Source: Phycisphaera mikurensis NBRC 102666 (lineage in GTDB: Bacteria; Planctomycetota; Phycisphaerae; Phycisphaerales; SM1A02). From it: a stretch of 45,515 bases of DNA. A model generated the notes under the pieces. The model searched no databases, was not told where the DNA came from, and worked only from the letters and a program-made list of their open reading frames with translations. Positions 1-8,950 of this stretch are shown here, piece after piece (positions within the stretch are counted from its first letter, which is position 1; each line of letters starts with the position of its first letter). Location: positions 1 to 45,515 of the forward strand of contig CAMDUT010000002.1 of assembly GCA_945877905.1 (NCBI GenBank). The letters are read 5' to 3'. The position numbers and the translations under genes were made by a program.

Positions 1-19
1 CCCCGGCCGAAGGCCGGGG
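1..19 (-). terminator. Possible terminator hairpin after the S8 protease gene
   Basis: An 8-base perfect inverted repeat (CCCCGGCC, loop GAA, GGCCGGGG) lies 31 bases past the stop codon of the minus-strand protease gene. Any U-tract would fall off the left edge of the window, so intrinsic termination cannot be confirmed. Confidence 0.45.
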
Positions 20-50
20 GAGGGGGGTGTTCGTGGGTTTGATCGGCGGC

Positions 51-3000
51 TCAGGGGTTGACGCCGCCGCCACCGCCGAAGAAGTCGACCAGGATGCGCA
101 TGTCGAGCTGGTCATGGAGGACCGAGTAGCTGCCCGCCGCGAGCGCGCACGTGTAGATGCGCGCATAGATCTCGGTGCCGCCGCTGGAGGTCCGGCGGAG
201 GAAGTCCTTGTAGTCGCCCGGGAACTGCCCCGCGGCGGTCGAGTAGTTGCCGCCGCCGACCGCCACGCCAAGCGAGGTGTAGCCCGCGGCGATCCAGCGC
301 TTCTGCACCATGTTGTAGAAGTAGACGACCTCGATCACGGGCAAGCCCCATGACACGCGCGAGCCGGTGGTGAGGGTGAACCCGGTGACCAGCGACGGGT
401 CCTGCGGCGACGTCGTCGAGATCTGCAGGTCGGTCGTCGCGCCGCTCAGCGGGTAGAAGAGCGCCGTGCCGAAGCCCTGGCCGCGGTTGCCCGCGCGCTT
501 GCGGACCGAGGCGATCTGGAGCGCCACGCCGTCGAGCTCGCGAAGCGCGAAGGCCGAACCGGCGACGTAGGTGCCGGTGATCACGTCGAAGTCGACCGGG
601 TTGGCGCCCGAGAAGGCGTTCGCCACGATCCACGCCACCGTGTTGGGCGTGCGGGGGAAGCCGCCGATGCGCGCGGTGGTGCCGCCCGAGATGATGTCGC
701 CGTACTGCGGGCAGCCCTCGGGATATCCCGGGTACACCTGGGTTCCGTACGGCAGACCGCACGGCTGGTAGTAGTTGCCGACGGCCGTGAGCGCCGTGGT
801 GAGGTCCGTGGGCGGCAGCGACGTCCCGAAGAACGCCTCCGAGAAGCCCTGCAGGCACGCGCACCAACCGGCGATGATCGCGCACGCCGGGCTGGTTCCC
901 TCGAACCCCGAGCCCGAGGTGTAGGAGCGCAGCTTGTTCTGCGTGAGCGCCTGCACTGCCGGGGGATCGGTGGGGTCCGACGGCGGGTTCGCGCCGTTGA
1001 AGAGGTCGCCGTAGCCGAGCGTGGCGACGCCCGCGCCCCACGCCGACACGGTGGACGCCGCGCCGAAGTTCGACTGCTGGAATCGGCAGTAGTAGTAGCC
1101 CGGCAGGCCACCGGGGACCGCGGAGAAGGTCGGCGCGGTGCCGACGCGGTAGCCGGGCCAGCAGGCGCTGGCCACGATCGCGCCGTTGCCCGGCGCGCCC
1201 GCGATGATCTCTGAGCTCGTGTTGCCGGCGCTCACGACGGTCGTGATGCCCGCCGTGGTGGCGATGCCCACCAGCACGTCGACCGTCGGGTTCGCGAGGA
1301 TCGTGTTGCCGTCGATGCCGATCGGCAGGCAGATGACGTCGCCCTCGACGAGGTCGATGATCGCGTTGGTCATCGCGGACTCGAGGCGCTCGCCCTCCTC
1401 GATGCTGACCGAGGGGTAGAAGCGCAGGGTCGCGCCGTTGGCGATGCCGGTGATGCCGAAGTCGTTGTCCTCGGCGCCGATGACGCCCAGCACGGCGGTT
1501 CCGTGGTTCGGGTCGATCGGGTCCTGGTCGAGCAGGATGATCGTCTGGTTGGGCTCCGGCACCACCACGTTGATCAGGTCCTCATGGTCGACGTAGGCGC
1601 TGAGGTCGATGACCGCCACGGTGACGCCCTGTCCGCGACCGCGCGTGGCGGGGTCGATGGCCAGCGAGGCAAGCGCGTTGTCGAAGGCCTCCATGTCGAG
1701 GCCGCCGCCGCGGTAGCCGGAGTTGATGCCCGCGAGCGTGCCGAGGTTGCCCTGCGAATTGGTGCGCGTCGGGTCAGCGAGCAGCGGGTCGTAGCTCGGC
1801 TGCGTCGGCGGGGGCACCGGATAGGCGAGCGGCGGCGGCGCGAACGGCTCGATGACCGGCTGCCCGACGGTGTAGACCTGGTAGCCGCGGGCGTTGCCCG
1901 GGCCGGTGACCGGGTCGATGACGCGTCCGCCGGTCAGCAGCGGGGTGGTGTCGTTGAGCCCGTTGGGGAAGTTGAGGTTCGGGAACACGCCGGGCGTCGA
2001 TGGCAGCACGCCGGTGGCGCACGGCGAACCGAAGACCGGGTCGGTCTCGGCGTTGTTCGCGATGGCGACGCAGTTGTCGTCCCAGCCGACCAGGCAGCAT
2101 GCCGGGTCGGTGCGGCACACGTAGACGCAGCAGGTGACCTGGTTGCAGCCGCCGAGCGGGTGCGGCGTGAAGCAGCCCGCCGTGAGGAGGGCGCCCGCGC
2201 CCTCGAGGCTCGGGTCGGCAAGCGCCGATTGCGGGACGCCCGTCGAGGGGTCCGCCTCGTCGAGGATGGTGCCATTGGGGTAGGGGACCGCATCGAGCGT
2301 GTCGGTGCCCGCGACGAACGCGCCCGTGGCGCCGTTGATCGTGTAGGTCATCAGGCCGTACGACAGGTCGTTGGCCGTGTTCGGGGTGATGACCTGGCCC
2401 TGGATCAGGACGTCGCCGCCGGCGCCGCCCGGCGGCACGATGGTGCCGCGCATCGCGAAGCACGGGTCGTACTTGTACTGCTGGGGCACCGAGGGCTGGT
2501 CGCCCGCCTGCGGCCCGCCGGCGTCGTAGACGCTGCTGTACACGGCGCAGAGCACGTTGGCGTAGGTCGCGCAGATCGCGTCCCAGCCCTGGCCCTGCTC
2601 CTCGTCGGCGCAGTTGGGAAGGCAGCCCGCGATCAGGTTGCAGCACGCGGTGTGGTTGCAGCCGAAGCGGCACGTGGGGGCCTGGCCCGCGGGGTTGGTG
2701 CAGCCGCCCACGTCGTTGCAGGCGCCGCCTCCGCCGAGCGCGGAGCAGCGGTTGTTCGGCGGGCCCTGGGGCGGGACGCTGGCGGTGTAGCAGTTGTTGA
2801 TTCCGGTGACCAGGCCGCTGTCGGGGCCGGCCACGCCGCAACCGTACTGGGTGGAGAAGTTCTGGCGATGCTGCTCGGGCGTGCGCTGGATGTCCACGTA
2901 CTCGACGATGTCGAGGTCATTGAACGCCTTGGCCGCGGCGAGGAGGTTGTCGGGGCTGACGTCGACGTAGACGATGCCCGCGAGGTCGGCGGCCTGCGTG

Positions 3001-3491
3001 CCGCTGCGAGTCTCGGCGCGGCGCTCGAGCTGGCGGAGTTCGGAGGCGCTCCGGCGCGTGAGCGACCGCACCGTGCCGCCGAAGTTCTTGAGGATCTCGG
3101 CGACCACCTCGACGGGCTTGCCGTCGCGGTCACGCACGGTCTCCGCGGGCATCACGTCCGCGCGGTACTTCAGGTCGTCGCGGAACTTGACCACCAGGCG
3201 GCCGTTCCACGTGGGGCGGCCCGTCAGCGGGTGCGAGGGCAGCTGCAGCCGCGACGAACTGACCTTCGGCATCGGCGTGCGCGGCGTGAGCCCGGCCGTG
3301 TTCGCGGTGCCTCCCGTCGCGAGCGTCGTCGAAGGGGTCGACGCGTCGCCCGGCAAGCCCGCCGGGGCGCGTTCGGGCTTCATCATGGTGCCTTCGGGGC
3401 GGCCCTTGGCGGGAGGAGCGATCGGCGTCGCGGCAAGGAGCCCGGTCAGGAGTCCGGCAGCGCAGAGCGTCGAGGCAATTCGGGTCAGCAT
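51..3491 (-). CDS. Secreted S8 (subtilisin-like) serine peptidase with Cys-rich modules
   Basis: Predicted exported protease of 1146 residues. The start at 3491 is chosen because the signal peptide (MLTRIASTLCAAGLLTGLLA) follows directly; an upstream ATG at 3521 would add ten residues. The subtilase triad is recognisable and complete: Asp629 (VAVIDL), His663 (NHGTAVLG) and Ser867 (EGTSPAC). The region before the catalytic domain (about residues 225-490) is Cys-rich and carries two copies of a module with paired cysteines and a WDxxC motif (near residues 278-312 and 446-480). That pattern is familiar from planctomycete extracellular proteins. The roughly 280 residues after the active-site serine include a beta-rich tail of unknown role. 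No dockerin-like tail is present. It lies downstream of purD on the same strand, but a 129-base gap with a palindrome suggests separate transcription. The substrate is unknown. Confidence 0.85.
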   Translation of the reverse strand: MLTRIASTLCAAGLLTGLLAATPIAPPAKGRPEGTMMKPERAPAGLPGDASTPSTTLATGGTANTAGLTPRTPMPKVSSSRLQLPSHPLTGRPTWNGRLVVKFRDDLKYRADVMPAETVRDRDGKPVEVVAEILKNFGGTVRSLTRRSASELRQLERRAETRSGTQAADLAGIVYVDVSPDNLLAAAKAFNDLDIVEYVDIQRTPEQHRQNFSTQYGCGVAGPDSGLVTGINNCYTASVPPQGPPNNRCSALGGGGACNDVGGCTNPAGQAPTCRFGCNHTACCNLIAGCLPNCADEEQGQGWDAICATYANVLCAVYSSVYDAGGPQAGDQPSVPQQYKYDPCFAMRGTIVPPGGAGGDVLIQGQVITPNTANDLSYGLMTYTINGATGAFVAGTDTLDAVPYPNGTILDEADPSTGVPQSALADPSLEGAGALLTAGCFTPHPLGGCNQVTCCVYVCRTDPACCLVGWDDNCVAIANNAETDPVFGSPCATGVLPSTPGVFPNLNFPNGLNDTTPLLTGGRVIDPVTGPGNARGYQVYTVGQPVIEPFAPPPLAYPVPPPTQPSYDPLLADPTRTNSQGNLGTLAGINSGYRGGGLDMEAFDNALASLAIDPATRGRGQGVTVAVIDLSAYVDHEDLINVVVPEPNQTIILLDQDPIDPNHGTAVLGVIGAEDNDFGITGIANGATLRFYPSVSIEEGERLESAMTNAIIDLVEGDVICLPIGIDGNTILANPTVDVLVGIATTAGITTVVSAGNTSSEIIAGAPGNGAIVASACWPGYRVGTAPTFSAVPGGLPGYYYCRFQQSNFGAASTVSAWGAGVATLGYGDLFNGANPPSDPTDPPAVQALTQNKLRSYTSGSGFEGTSPACAIIAGWCACLQGFSEAFFGTSLPPTDLTTALTAVGNYYQPCGLPYGTQVYPGYPEGCPQYGDIISGGTTARIGGFPRTPNTVAWIVANAFSGANPVDFDVITGTYVAGSAFALRELDGVALQIASVRKRAGNRGQGFGTALFYPLSGATTDLQISTTSPQDPSLVTGFTLTTGSRVSWGLPVIEVVYFYNMVQKRWIAAGYTSLGVAVGGGNYSTAAGQFPGDYKDFLRRTSSGGTEIYARIYTCALAAGSYSVLHDQLDMRILVDFFGGGGGVNP

Positions 3492-3533
3492 GTGAGGTCC
3501 AAGTCTTGGCACTTCTGGCATACAACACAGCGC

Positions 3534-3557
3534 GGTCGCAGGGGCGCCCCTGCGACC
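3534..3557. repeat. 24-base perfect palindrome between purD and the S8 protease gene
   Basis: GGTCGCAGGGGC is followed immediately by its exact reverse complement. It sits 63 bases after the purD stop and 42 bases before the protease start. It could fold as a purD terminator (with no clear U-tract) or act as an operator for a dimeric regulator of the protease gene. Confidence 0.6.
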
Positions 3558-3620
3558 ACGGACAGTCCATACGGAAGTTACCCGGCCCTTGTTGCGGGAG
3601 CAACTTCGGGAACCGCGTGT

Positions 3621-4973
3621 TCAGGCGGTTTGGGCGCCCGCGACCGAGCCCGCCGCCGCGGCCGGCAGGACCCGATGCCCGATATCCCGTCGGAAGAACG
3701 CGCCCGTGAAATGGATGCGCCCTGCGGCCTCGGTGGCAAGGTCCCGCGCACGTTGCAGGGAGCCGGCCAGTGCGGTCACGCCCAGGACCCGGCCGCCGGC
3801 GGTCACGGGTCGGCCGTCGGTGCCCGGGGCCGTCCCGGCGTGGAACACGATCACCTGTTCGCCCGCCCCCGCGCACCGCTCGGCGTCCTCGATCCCGTGG
3901 ATCGCGTGGCCCGTCGTGACGGCGCCGGGGTACCCCGCGCTGCAGACCACCACGCAGCATGCCGCGCGGGGGTCGAAGTCGATGCCCGCGGCGTCCAGCT
4001 CTCCGCCGGCCGTCCGCCAGAGGATCTCGACCAGGTCGCCCTGGAGGCGCGGCATGATCGACTGGGTCTCGGGGTCGCCGAACCGGGTGTTGAACTCGAG
4101 CACCTTGGGGCCGCCGGGCGTCAGCATCATGCCGGCGTAGAGCACGCCGCGGAACTCGATGCCGTCGCGGCGCAGGGCGTCCACGGTCGGCACCAGCACG
4201 TCGCGGCCGATCGACTCCATGACGCCCTCGGTGGCGAGCGGCGTGGGGCAGTAGGACCCCATGCCGCCGGTGTTCGGTCCCGTGTCGCCCTCGCCCACCT
4301 GCTTGTGGTCCTGGCACGGGTCGAGCACGGTGATGGTGCGCCCGTCGACCAGCGCCAGCACGCTCATCTCCTGCCCGGACAGGCGCTCCTCGATGACGAC
4401 GGTGGTGCCCGCGTCGCCGAACGCGCGCGAGCGCATGCATGCCTCGAGCGCCGCGACGGCCTGCGCGGCGTCGTCGCACACCGTGACGCCCTTGCCGGCG
4501 CACAGCCCCGCCGCCTTCACGACCATGGGCACGTCGCGCGCCTGCACGTAGGTCTTCGCCTGCTCGAGGTTGGTGAACGAACGGCCGTCGGCGGTCGGCA
4601 CGTTGGCCTGCCGCATGACCTGCTTCGCGAACGCCTTGTCGAACTCGAGCCGTGCGGCGTCCTTCAAGGGACCGAAGACGCGGCGCCCGGGCGCCTGCAG
4701 GTCGTCGACGATGCCTTCCGAGAGCGGCACCTCGGGCCCGACGACGACGAGGTGGACCTCGTTGCGGTCGAGCCACGACTTCAGGAAGAACCGTTCGCGC
4801 GGCGTGAACGGCGCGGGGCAGGTGGTGCCCAGCGCGAGGATGCCGGCGTTGGCGTCGGGCTGCACCCAGAGCGTGCCGAGCCGCCGTGACTGCGCCAGCT
4901 TCCACGCGAGCGCGTGCTCGCGCCCGCCGGTACCGATGAGGAGCACGTTGCAGCGGTCGGGCAGGGTGGTCAT
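3621..4973 (-). CDS. purD: Phosphoribosylamine-glycine ligase (GAR synthetase)
   Basis: ATP-grasp enzyme of purine biosynthesis that joins glycine to 5-phosphoribosylamine in the cytoplasm. The 450-residue product is close to the usual family length. It has the N-terminal GTGGREHA motif at residues 14-21, the VVVGPEVPL segment, the ATP-grasp lysine region VVKAAGLCAGKGV and the very conserved EFNTRFGDPETQ metal/substrate motif. The ATG at 4973 puts the GxGGREHA motif at the expected distance from the N-terminus. No other pur gene is adjacent. It is divergent from the secreted protein gene at 5095 across a 121-base region that holds candidate -10 elements for both directions. Confidence 0.97.
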   Translation of the reverse strand: MTTLPDRCNVLLIGTGGREHALAWKLAQSRRLGTLWVQPDANAGILALGTTCPAPFTPRERFFLKSWLDRNEVHLVVVGPEVPLSEGIVDDLQAPGRRVFGPLKDAARLEFDKAFAKQVMRQANVPTADGRSFTNLEQAKTYVQARDVPMVVKAAGLCAGKGVTVCDDAAQAVAALEACMRSRAFGDAGTTVVIEERLSGQEMSVLALVDGRTITVLDPCQDHKQVGEGDTGPNTGGMGSYCPTPLATEGVMESIGRDVLVPTVDALRRDGIEFRGVLYAGMMLTPGGPKVLEFNTRFGDPETQSIMPRLQGDLVEILWRTAGGELDAAGIDFDPRAACCVVVCSAGYPGAVTTGHAIHGIEDAERCAGAGEQVIVFHAGTAPGTDGRPVTAGGRVLGVTALAGSLQRARDLATEAAGRIHFTGAFFRRDIGHRVLPAAAAGSVAGAQTA

Positions 4974-5012
4974 GGTTCGTCGGGGCGGCGTCCGGGGGCG
5001 AGGGAACGACCG

Positions 5013-5018
5013 AGTCTA
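5013..5018 (-). promoter_or_regulatory. Candidate -10 element for purD
   Basis: The minus strand reads TAGACT 39 bases upstream of the purD ATG. The same hexamer occurs upstream of the amidohydrolase at 30563. No convincing -35 is visible. Confidence 0.35.
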
Positions 5019-5031
5019 GCGGAGTTTCTGC

Positions 5032-5037
5032 TACCCT
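5032..5037 (+). promoter_or_regulatory. Candidate -10 element for the 5095 gene
   Basis: TACCCT lies 57 bases upstream of the ATG at 5095, leaving a leader that includes the Shine-Dalgarno AAGGAG at 5085-5090. Confidence 0.35.
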
Positions 5038-5094
5038 CCGCCGCCCCGGCCGGGCGCGATCCGTCGCGCCCACGAGTCCGCCGCAAGGAGATCC

Positions 5095-6570
5095 ATGACC
5101 ATGCGAAGCGTCCGCGCGATCGCCCTCACCGCCGCACTGACCTGCGTGGCCGCCCCGGCGGCGCCCGCGCGCGCCGACGACCGTGCGGCCGTGACCGCCC
5201 TGAACGCGCCCATGAAGAGCGTGCAGGACGAGAGCAAGAGCTGGCGGATGGTCTTCGAGGCCTGCGCGGCCATGACCGCCCCGCCCGTCAAGGCCGAGGA
5301 GCTCGACGCGCTCGCCGTCTGGCCGGGCATGCAGGGCTGGGACCAGGTGAAGGCGTGGGCGGCGGCGAACGGGCCGGTGCGCGAGGCGCTCATGAACGCC
5401 CAGAAGCGACGCGTGTTCGGCGCGCCCTATGGCCGGGGCTCGGTGCCTCCGGCGATGGTCGAGAAGGGCCTGTACGTCGGCATCGGCGACGGGGTGAAGG
5501 TCAGCGTGGCCGAGCCGCGCTACCTGCGCGTCCTCGACCTCATGACCGGGTACGTCACGGCAGAGATGTACCGGCTCGGCGAGGAGGGCAAGTTCGACGA
5601 GGCATTCGACCTCGGCATCGCCACGCTGCGCGTCCTCCGGCAGGTGGCCGACCAGTACCTCCTCGAGGAGAAGTCGTGGGCGCTGTCTGAGATGTGCGAC
5701 CTGTGCTCGGTGCAGCGCGACGTGCTGCAGACGTTCCTCGACAAGGTCCCGGCGGCGACGCTGAAGCGCGTCGCGAAGTCGGGCTACCCGATGGTCCACC
5801 CGTCCGACAGCGAGCGCCTGCGCCGGCTCGAGATGCCCGAGGGCGACCGCGTGCTCGCCGAGGCCATGCTGCTGCAGCTGTTCGATTCGCGCGGACAGCC
5901 CGATTCCTCGAAGTTCGCCTCGACCATGGGCGACCTGCAGGCGCGCGAGGAGCCGCTGGGCGCCTTCGGGGCGGCCCGCCGCTGGCAGTCCATCGCGCAG
6001 GTGCACGGCTCGCTCGACCTCACGCGCAAGGCGCTCACCAACATCTACGACGACTGGTGGCGGCGCTGGCGCCTGGGCTACTACGAGGAGCAGCTGCAGA
6101 AGCCGACGAAGATCAGCGTGACCAACAAGGTCCGCTACGCGATGGTGCTGCTCATGGTGAAGGACCTCGAGCGCGTGTTCTTCCTGCGCCAGCGCCTGAA
6201 CGCCGAGCTCAACGGCACCGTGCTCGTGTTCGGCGTGTGCGCGAGCTACCGCGACGCGGGCTCGTGGCCGCGCGGCATCGACACGACGTACACGCAGTAC
6301 ACGGTGAAGCGCTTCGACCGCGACCCGTGGAACCCCGAGTGGGCCAAGGGCGCGGGCGACCGCTGGCAGTACGAGGTGCTCTCGAGCCCGCGGCCGATCG
6401 AGACCGACTTCGGCCGGCTCGAGGTGTCGGGCGCGCTCGTGTTCTCCTACGGCGCCGACAAGCAGGACGGCCGCGCCGCGAAGGCGACGATGGACGGCGT
6501 GTCGGGCGACCTGGTGGTGTGGCCGGCGCTGCGCGCGCTGAGCCGCGCGCAGGGCCAGGGCGCGAAGTGA
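5095..6570 (+). CDS. Secreted protein of unknown function
   Basis: I do not recognise the family. The 491-residue product begins with a signal peptide (about residues 1-28, hydrophobic core then ARADD, consistent with signal peptidase I cleavage), so it is probably periplasmic. The rest is mostly hydrophilic and looks alpha-helical, with many charged residues and no obvious catalytic motif. The ATG is preceded by a good ribosome-binding site, AAGGAG at 5085-5090; a second in-frame ATG at 5101 is also possible. It ends 28 bases before trxB, so the two may be co-transcribed, but nothing in the sequence shows a redox role. Confidence 0.8.
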   Translation: MTMRSVRAIALTAALTCVAAPAAPARADDRAAVTALNAPMKSVQDESKSWRMVFEACAAMTAPPVKAEELDALAVWPGMQGWDQVKAWAAANGPVREALMNAQKRRVFGAPYGRGSVPPAMVEKGLYVGIGDGVKVSVAEPRYLRVLDLMTGYVTAEMYRLGEEGKFDEAFDLGIATLRVLRQVADQYLLEEKSWALSEMCDLCSVQRDVLQTFLDKVPAATLKRVAKSGYPMVHPSDSERLRRLEMPEGDRVLAEAMLLQLFDSRGQPDSSKFASTMGDLQAREEPLGAFGAARRWQSIAQVHGSLDLTRKALTNIYDDWWRRWRLGYYEEQLQKPTKISVTNKVRYAMVLLMVKDLERVFFLRQRLNAELNGTVLVFGVCASYRDAGSWPRGIDTTYTQYTVKRFDRDPWNPEWAKGAGDRWQYEVLSSPRPIETDFGRLEVSGALVFSYGADKQDGRAAKATMDGVSGDLVVWPALRALSRAQGQGAK

Positions 6571-6598
6571 CGGCGGTCCAACGAAAGGAGCGGGCGAC

Positions 6599-7585
6599 GT
6601 GAGCGGAACCGAAGGCAGCGCCGAGCGCGTGGTGATCATCGGGAGCGGCCCCGCGGGCTGGACGGCGGCGATCTACGCCGCGCGCGCCAACCTGCGGCCC
6701 GTCGTGTACGTGGGCGTGCCCGCGACCAACCCCGCGCCGGTGCTTCCGGGCGGCCAGCTCATGCTCACCACCGAGGTCGAGAACTACCCGGGCTTCCCGC
6801 ACGGGGTGACCGGCCCCGACATGATGGCGAAGTTCCGCGAGCAGGCCGAGCGATTCGGCACGCGCGTGGTGGACGCGAACATCGAGAGGTGCGACTTCTC
6901 GCGGCGCCCGTTCGCGCTGACGGACTCCGACGGCAAGGCGGTCCACGCGCAGTCGGTGATCATCTCGACCGGGGCGACCGCCAACTGGCTCGGGCACCCG
7001 AACGAGCTCAGGCTCGCCATGAACGGCGGCGGCGTGAGCGCGTGCGCGGTGTGCGACGGCGCGCTTCCCGCGTACCGCAACCAGCCCCTCGCGGTGGTGG
7101 GCGGCGGCGACACCGCGATGGAGGAGACGAGCTACCTCACGAAGTTCGCGAGCAAGGTCTACGTCATCCACCGCCGCGACTCGCTGCGCGCGAGCAAGAG
7201 CATGCAGGACCGCGTCCTCTCGAACCCCAAGGTCGAGATGGTGTGGAACAGCGCCGTCGAGGACGTGGTGGGCGAGAAGCACCTCGAGGCCGTGGTCGTG
7301 AAGGACGTGAACACGGGCGCCACGCGCCGGCTCGACGTGAAGGGCCTCTTCATCGCGATCGGCCACTCGCCGGCGACCAGGTTCCTGCAGGGCTCGGGCA
7401 TCGAGTTCGACGCGAAGGGATACGTCATGCTGCGCACGCGCGGCTCGCAGACGAACGTCGAGGGAGTGTTCGCCGCGGGCGACGTCGCCGACCAGGTCTA
7501 CCGGCAGGCGATCACGGCGAGCGGCATGGGCTGCCAGGCCGCGATCGACTGCGAGCGCTGGCTGGCGGAGCAGGGCGTCCACTGA
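6599..7585 (+). CDS. trxB: Thioredoxin reductase (NADPH)
   Basis: Flavoenzyme that passes electrons from NADPH through FAD and a redox-active disulfide to thioredoxin. The 328-residue length is typical. The FAD-binding motif GSGPAG is at residues 15-20, the disulfide is Cys149/Cys152 in SACAVCDG (the more common form is CATCDG), and an NADPH-binding GGGDTAMEE motif follows near residue 166. The C-terminal ATG/GD motif for FAD is AAGDVADQVYRQAI. The start is GTG at 6599, supported by AAGGAG at 6585-6590. Its stop overlaps the next gene's start (TGATG), so translation is probably coupled to the symporter gene. Confidence 0.95.
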   Translation: MSGTEGSAERVVIIGSGPAGWTAAIYAARANLRPVVYVGVPATNPAPVLPGGQLMLTTEVENYPGFPHGVTGPDMMAKFREQAERFGTRVVDANIERCDFSRRPFALTDSDGKAVHAQSVIISTGATANWLGHPNELRLAMNGGGVSACAVCDGALPAYRNQPLAVVGGGDTAMEETSYLTKFASKVYVIHRRDSLRASKSMQDRVLSNPKVEMVWNSAVEDVVGEKHLEAVVVKDVNTGATRRLDVKGLFIAIGHSPATRFLQGSGIEFDAKGYVMLRTRGSQTNVEGVFAAGDVADQVYRQAITASGMGCQAAIDCERWLAEQGVH

Positions 7586-8895
7586 TGCCCGGCACGCTCG
7601 GCGCCAAGGAACGCTGGGTGGCCACGGGCTCGGTGGCGGCGCTCGTGGGGGGCATGGTGGTCGGCGAGGTGCTCCACAAGAACGGCGCGCAGGGGGTGGT
7701 GGGTGCGTTCTCGGTGGCGGGCGACCTGATGCTGGTGCGCCCGCTGATGATGCTGGTGCTGCCCCTGATCTTCACGAGCGTCGTGGCGGGAATCACGAGC
7801 CTCGGGGACCCGTCGCGGCTGGGCAGGCTCGGCCTCGCGACCGGCACGTACTTCCTGGTGACGATGCTGGTGGCGGCGACGCTGGGCGCGTCGCTCGTGA
7901 CGCTCGTGGGACCGGGGTTCGGGCTGTCGCCGGACGACGTGGCGGCGCTCACGAAGAGCGGCATCGAGCGGTTCGAGGCGGCGCCGAGGCTCACGCAGGC
8001 GGTGGCCGCCGGCGAGCAGGGGCTCGGCGCCGCGTGGCTCCAGATCGCGCGGCAGATGCTGCCCGCGAACCCGTTCGCCGCGATGGCCGAGGGGCAGCCG
8101 CTCGGGATGATCGTGTTCGCGATCGTGCTGGGGATCGCCATGGCGCTCTGCGGCGACGCGTGCGATGCCGCGATGCGCGTACTGAACGGGTTGAACGAGG
8201 CGCTCCTGCGCGCGGTGGGCTGGGTGATGTGGATCGTGCCCGTGGGTGCGTTCCTGCTGGTGGCGTCGAGCGTGGGCCGCGTGGGGCTCCGCGAGCTGCT
8301 GGGGCCGCTGGGGATGTACATGGCGGTGGTGATCGGCGGGCTGCTGCTCCACATGTTCGTGATCCTGCCGGCGCTGCAGTTCGCGCTCGGCGGGGGCAAC
8401 CCGTTCCGCTTCATGTGGCGCATGCGCGAGGCGCTGGCCACCGCGTTCGCCACCGCGAGCTCGAGCGCGACGCTTCCCGTGACCATCCGCGTGTGCGAGA
8501 CCGAGGGCGGCTGCTCCAAGCGCGCGACGCGGTTCTGCGCGCCGCTGGGGGCGACCCTGAACATGGACGGCACGGCGCTGTACGAGGCCGTGGCGGTGGT
8601 GTTCCTCTTCCAGCTCTACGGCGTGCAGCTGAGCTTCGGCGAGCTGGCCGTGGTGGTCGCCACCGCGACGCTCGCCGCGGTGGGCGCGGCGGGCATCCCG
8701 AGCGCGGGCCTCGTGACGATGGTGATCGTGATCACGGCGGTCAACGCGTCGCTCGGCAGCGAGAAGCTGCCGGTGGGCGCGATGGGCATCGTGATCGGCG
8801 TCGACCGGCTGCTCGACATGTGCCGCACGACGGTGAACGTGTGGGGCGACATGGGCGCGGCGCGCGTGATGACGCGCCTCGCGCCGGACGGGTAA
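7585..8895 (+). CDS. Dicarboxylate/amino acid:cation symporter (DAACS/SLC1 family)
   Basis: Inner-membrane secondary transporter of 436 residues that would use a Na+ or H+ gradient to import dicarboxylates or acidic/neutral amino acids. Family signatures are intact: the serine-rich re-entrant loop (ATASSSATLP), the GATLNMDGTALYEA motif of TM7, the AAGIPSAGLVTM second hairpin, and DRLLDMCRTTVNVWGD in TM8, whose Asp and Arg contact substrate. Several hydrophobic segments match the usual eight-helix topology. The start ATG overlaps the trxB stop by one base. Substrate choice (glutamate/aspartate versus C4-dicarboxylate) cannot be decided here, so no symbol is given. Confidence 0.93.
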   Translation: MPGTLGAKERWVATGSVAALVGGMVVGEVLHKNGAQGVVGAFSVAGDLMLVRPLMMLVLPLIFTSVVAGITSLGDPSRLGRLGLATGTYFLVTMLVAATLGASLVTLVGPGFGLSPDDVAALTKSGIERFEAAPRLTQAVAAGEQGLGAAWLQIARQMLPANPFAAMAEGQPLGMIVFAIVLGIAMALCGDACDAAMRVLNGLNEALLRAVGWVMWIVPVGAFLLVASSVGRVGLRELLGPLGMYMAVVIGGLLLHMFVILPALQFALGGGNPFRFMWRMREALATAFATASSSATLPVTIRVCETEGGCSKRATRFCAPLGATLNMDGTALYEAVAVVFLFQLYGVQLSFGELAVVVATATLAAVGAAGIPSAGLVTMVIVITAVNASLGSEKLPVGAMGIVIGVDRLLDMCRTTVNVWGDMGAARVMTRLAPDG

Positions 8896-8950
8896 GTGGC
8901 GTCCCGGGCAACCCCGTACGACTTTATTGCGGACGTTGGCGTCGGTCGCG

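Noticed and set aside
1503-4889. Long plus-strand open frame opposite the protease and purD
   Set aside because: It is antisense to two clearly recognisable genes and its composition is Arg/Val/Ala/Gly-rich with no domain, as expected for a shadow frame in GC-rich DNA.
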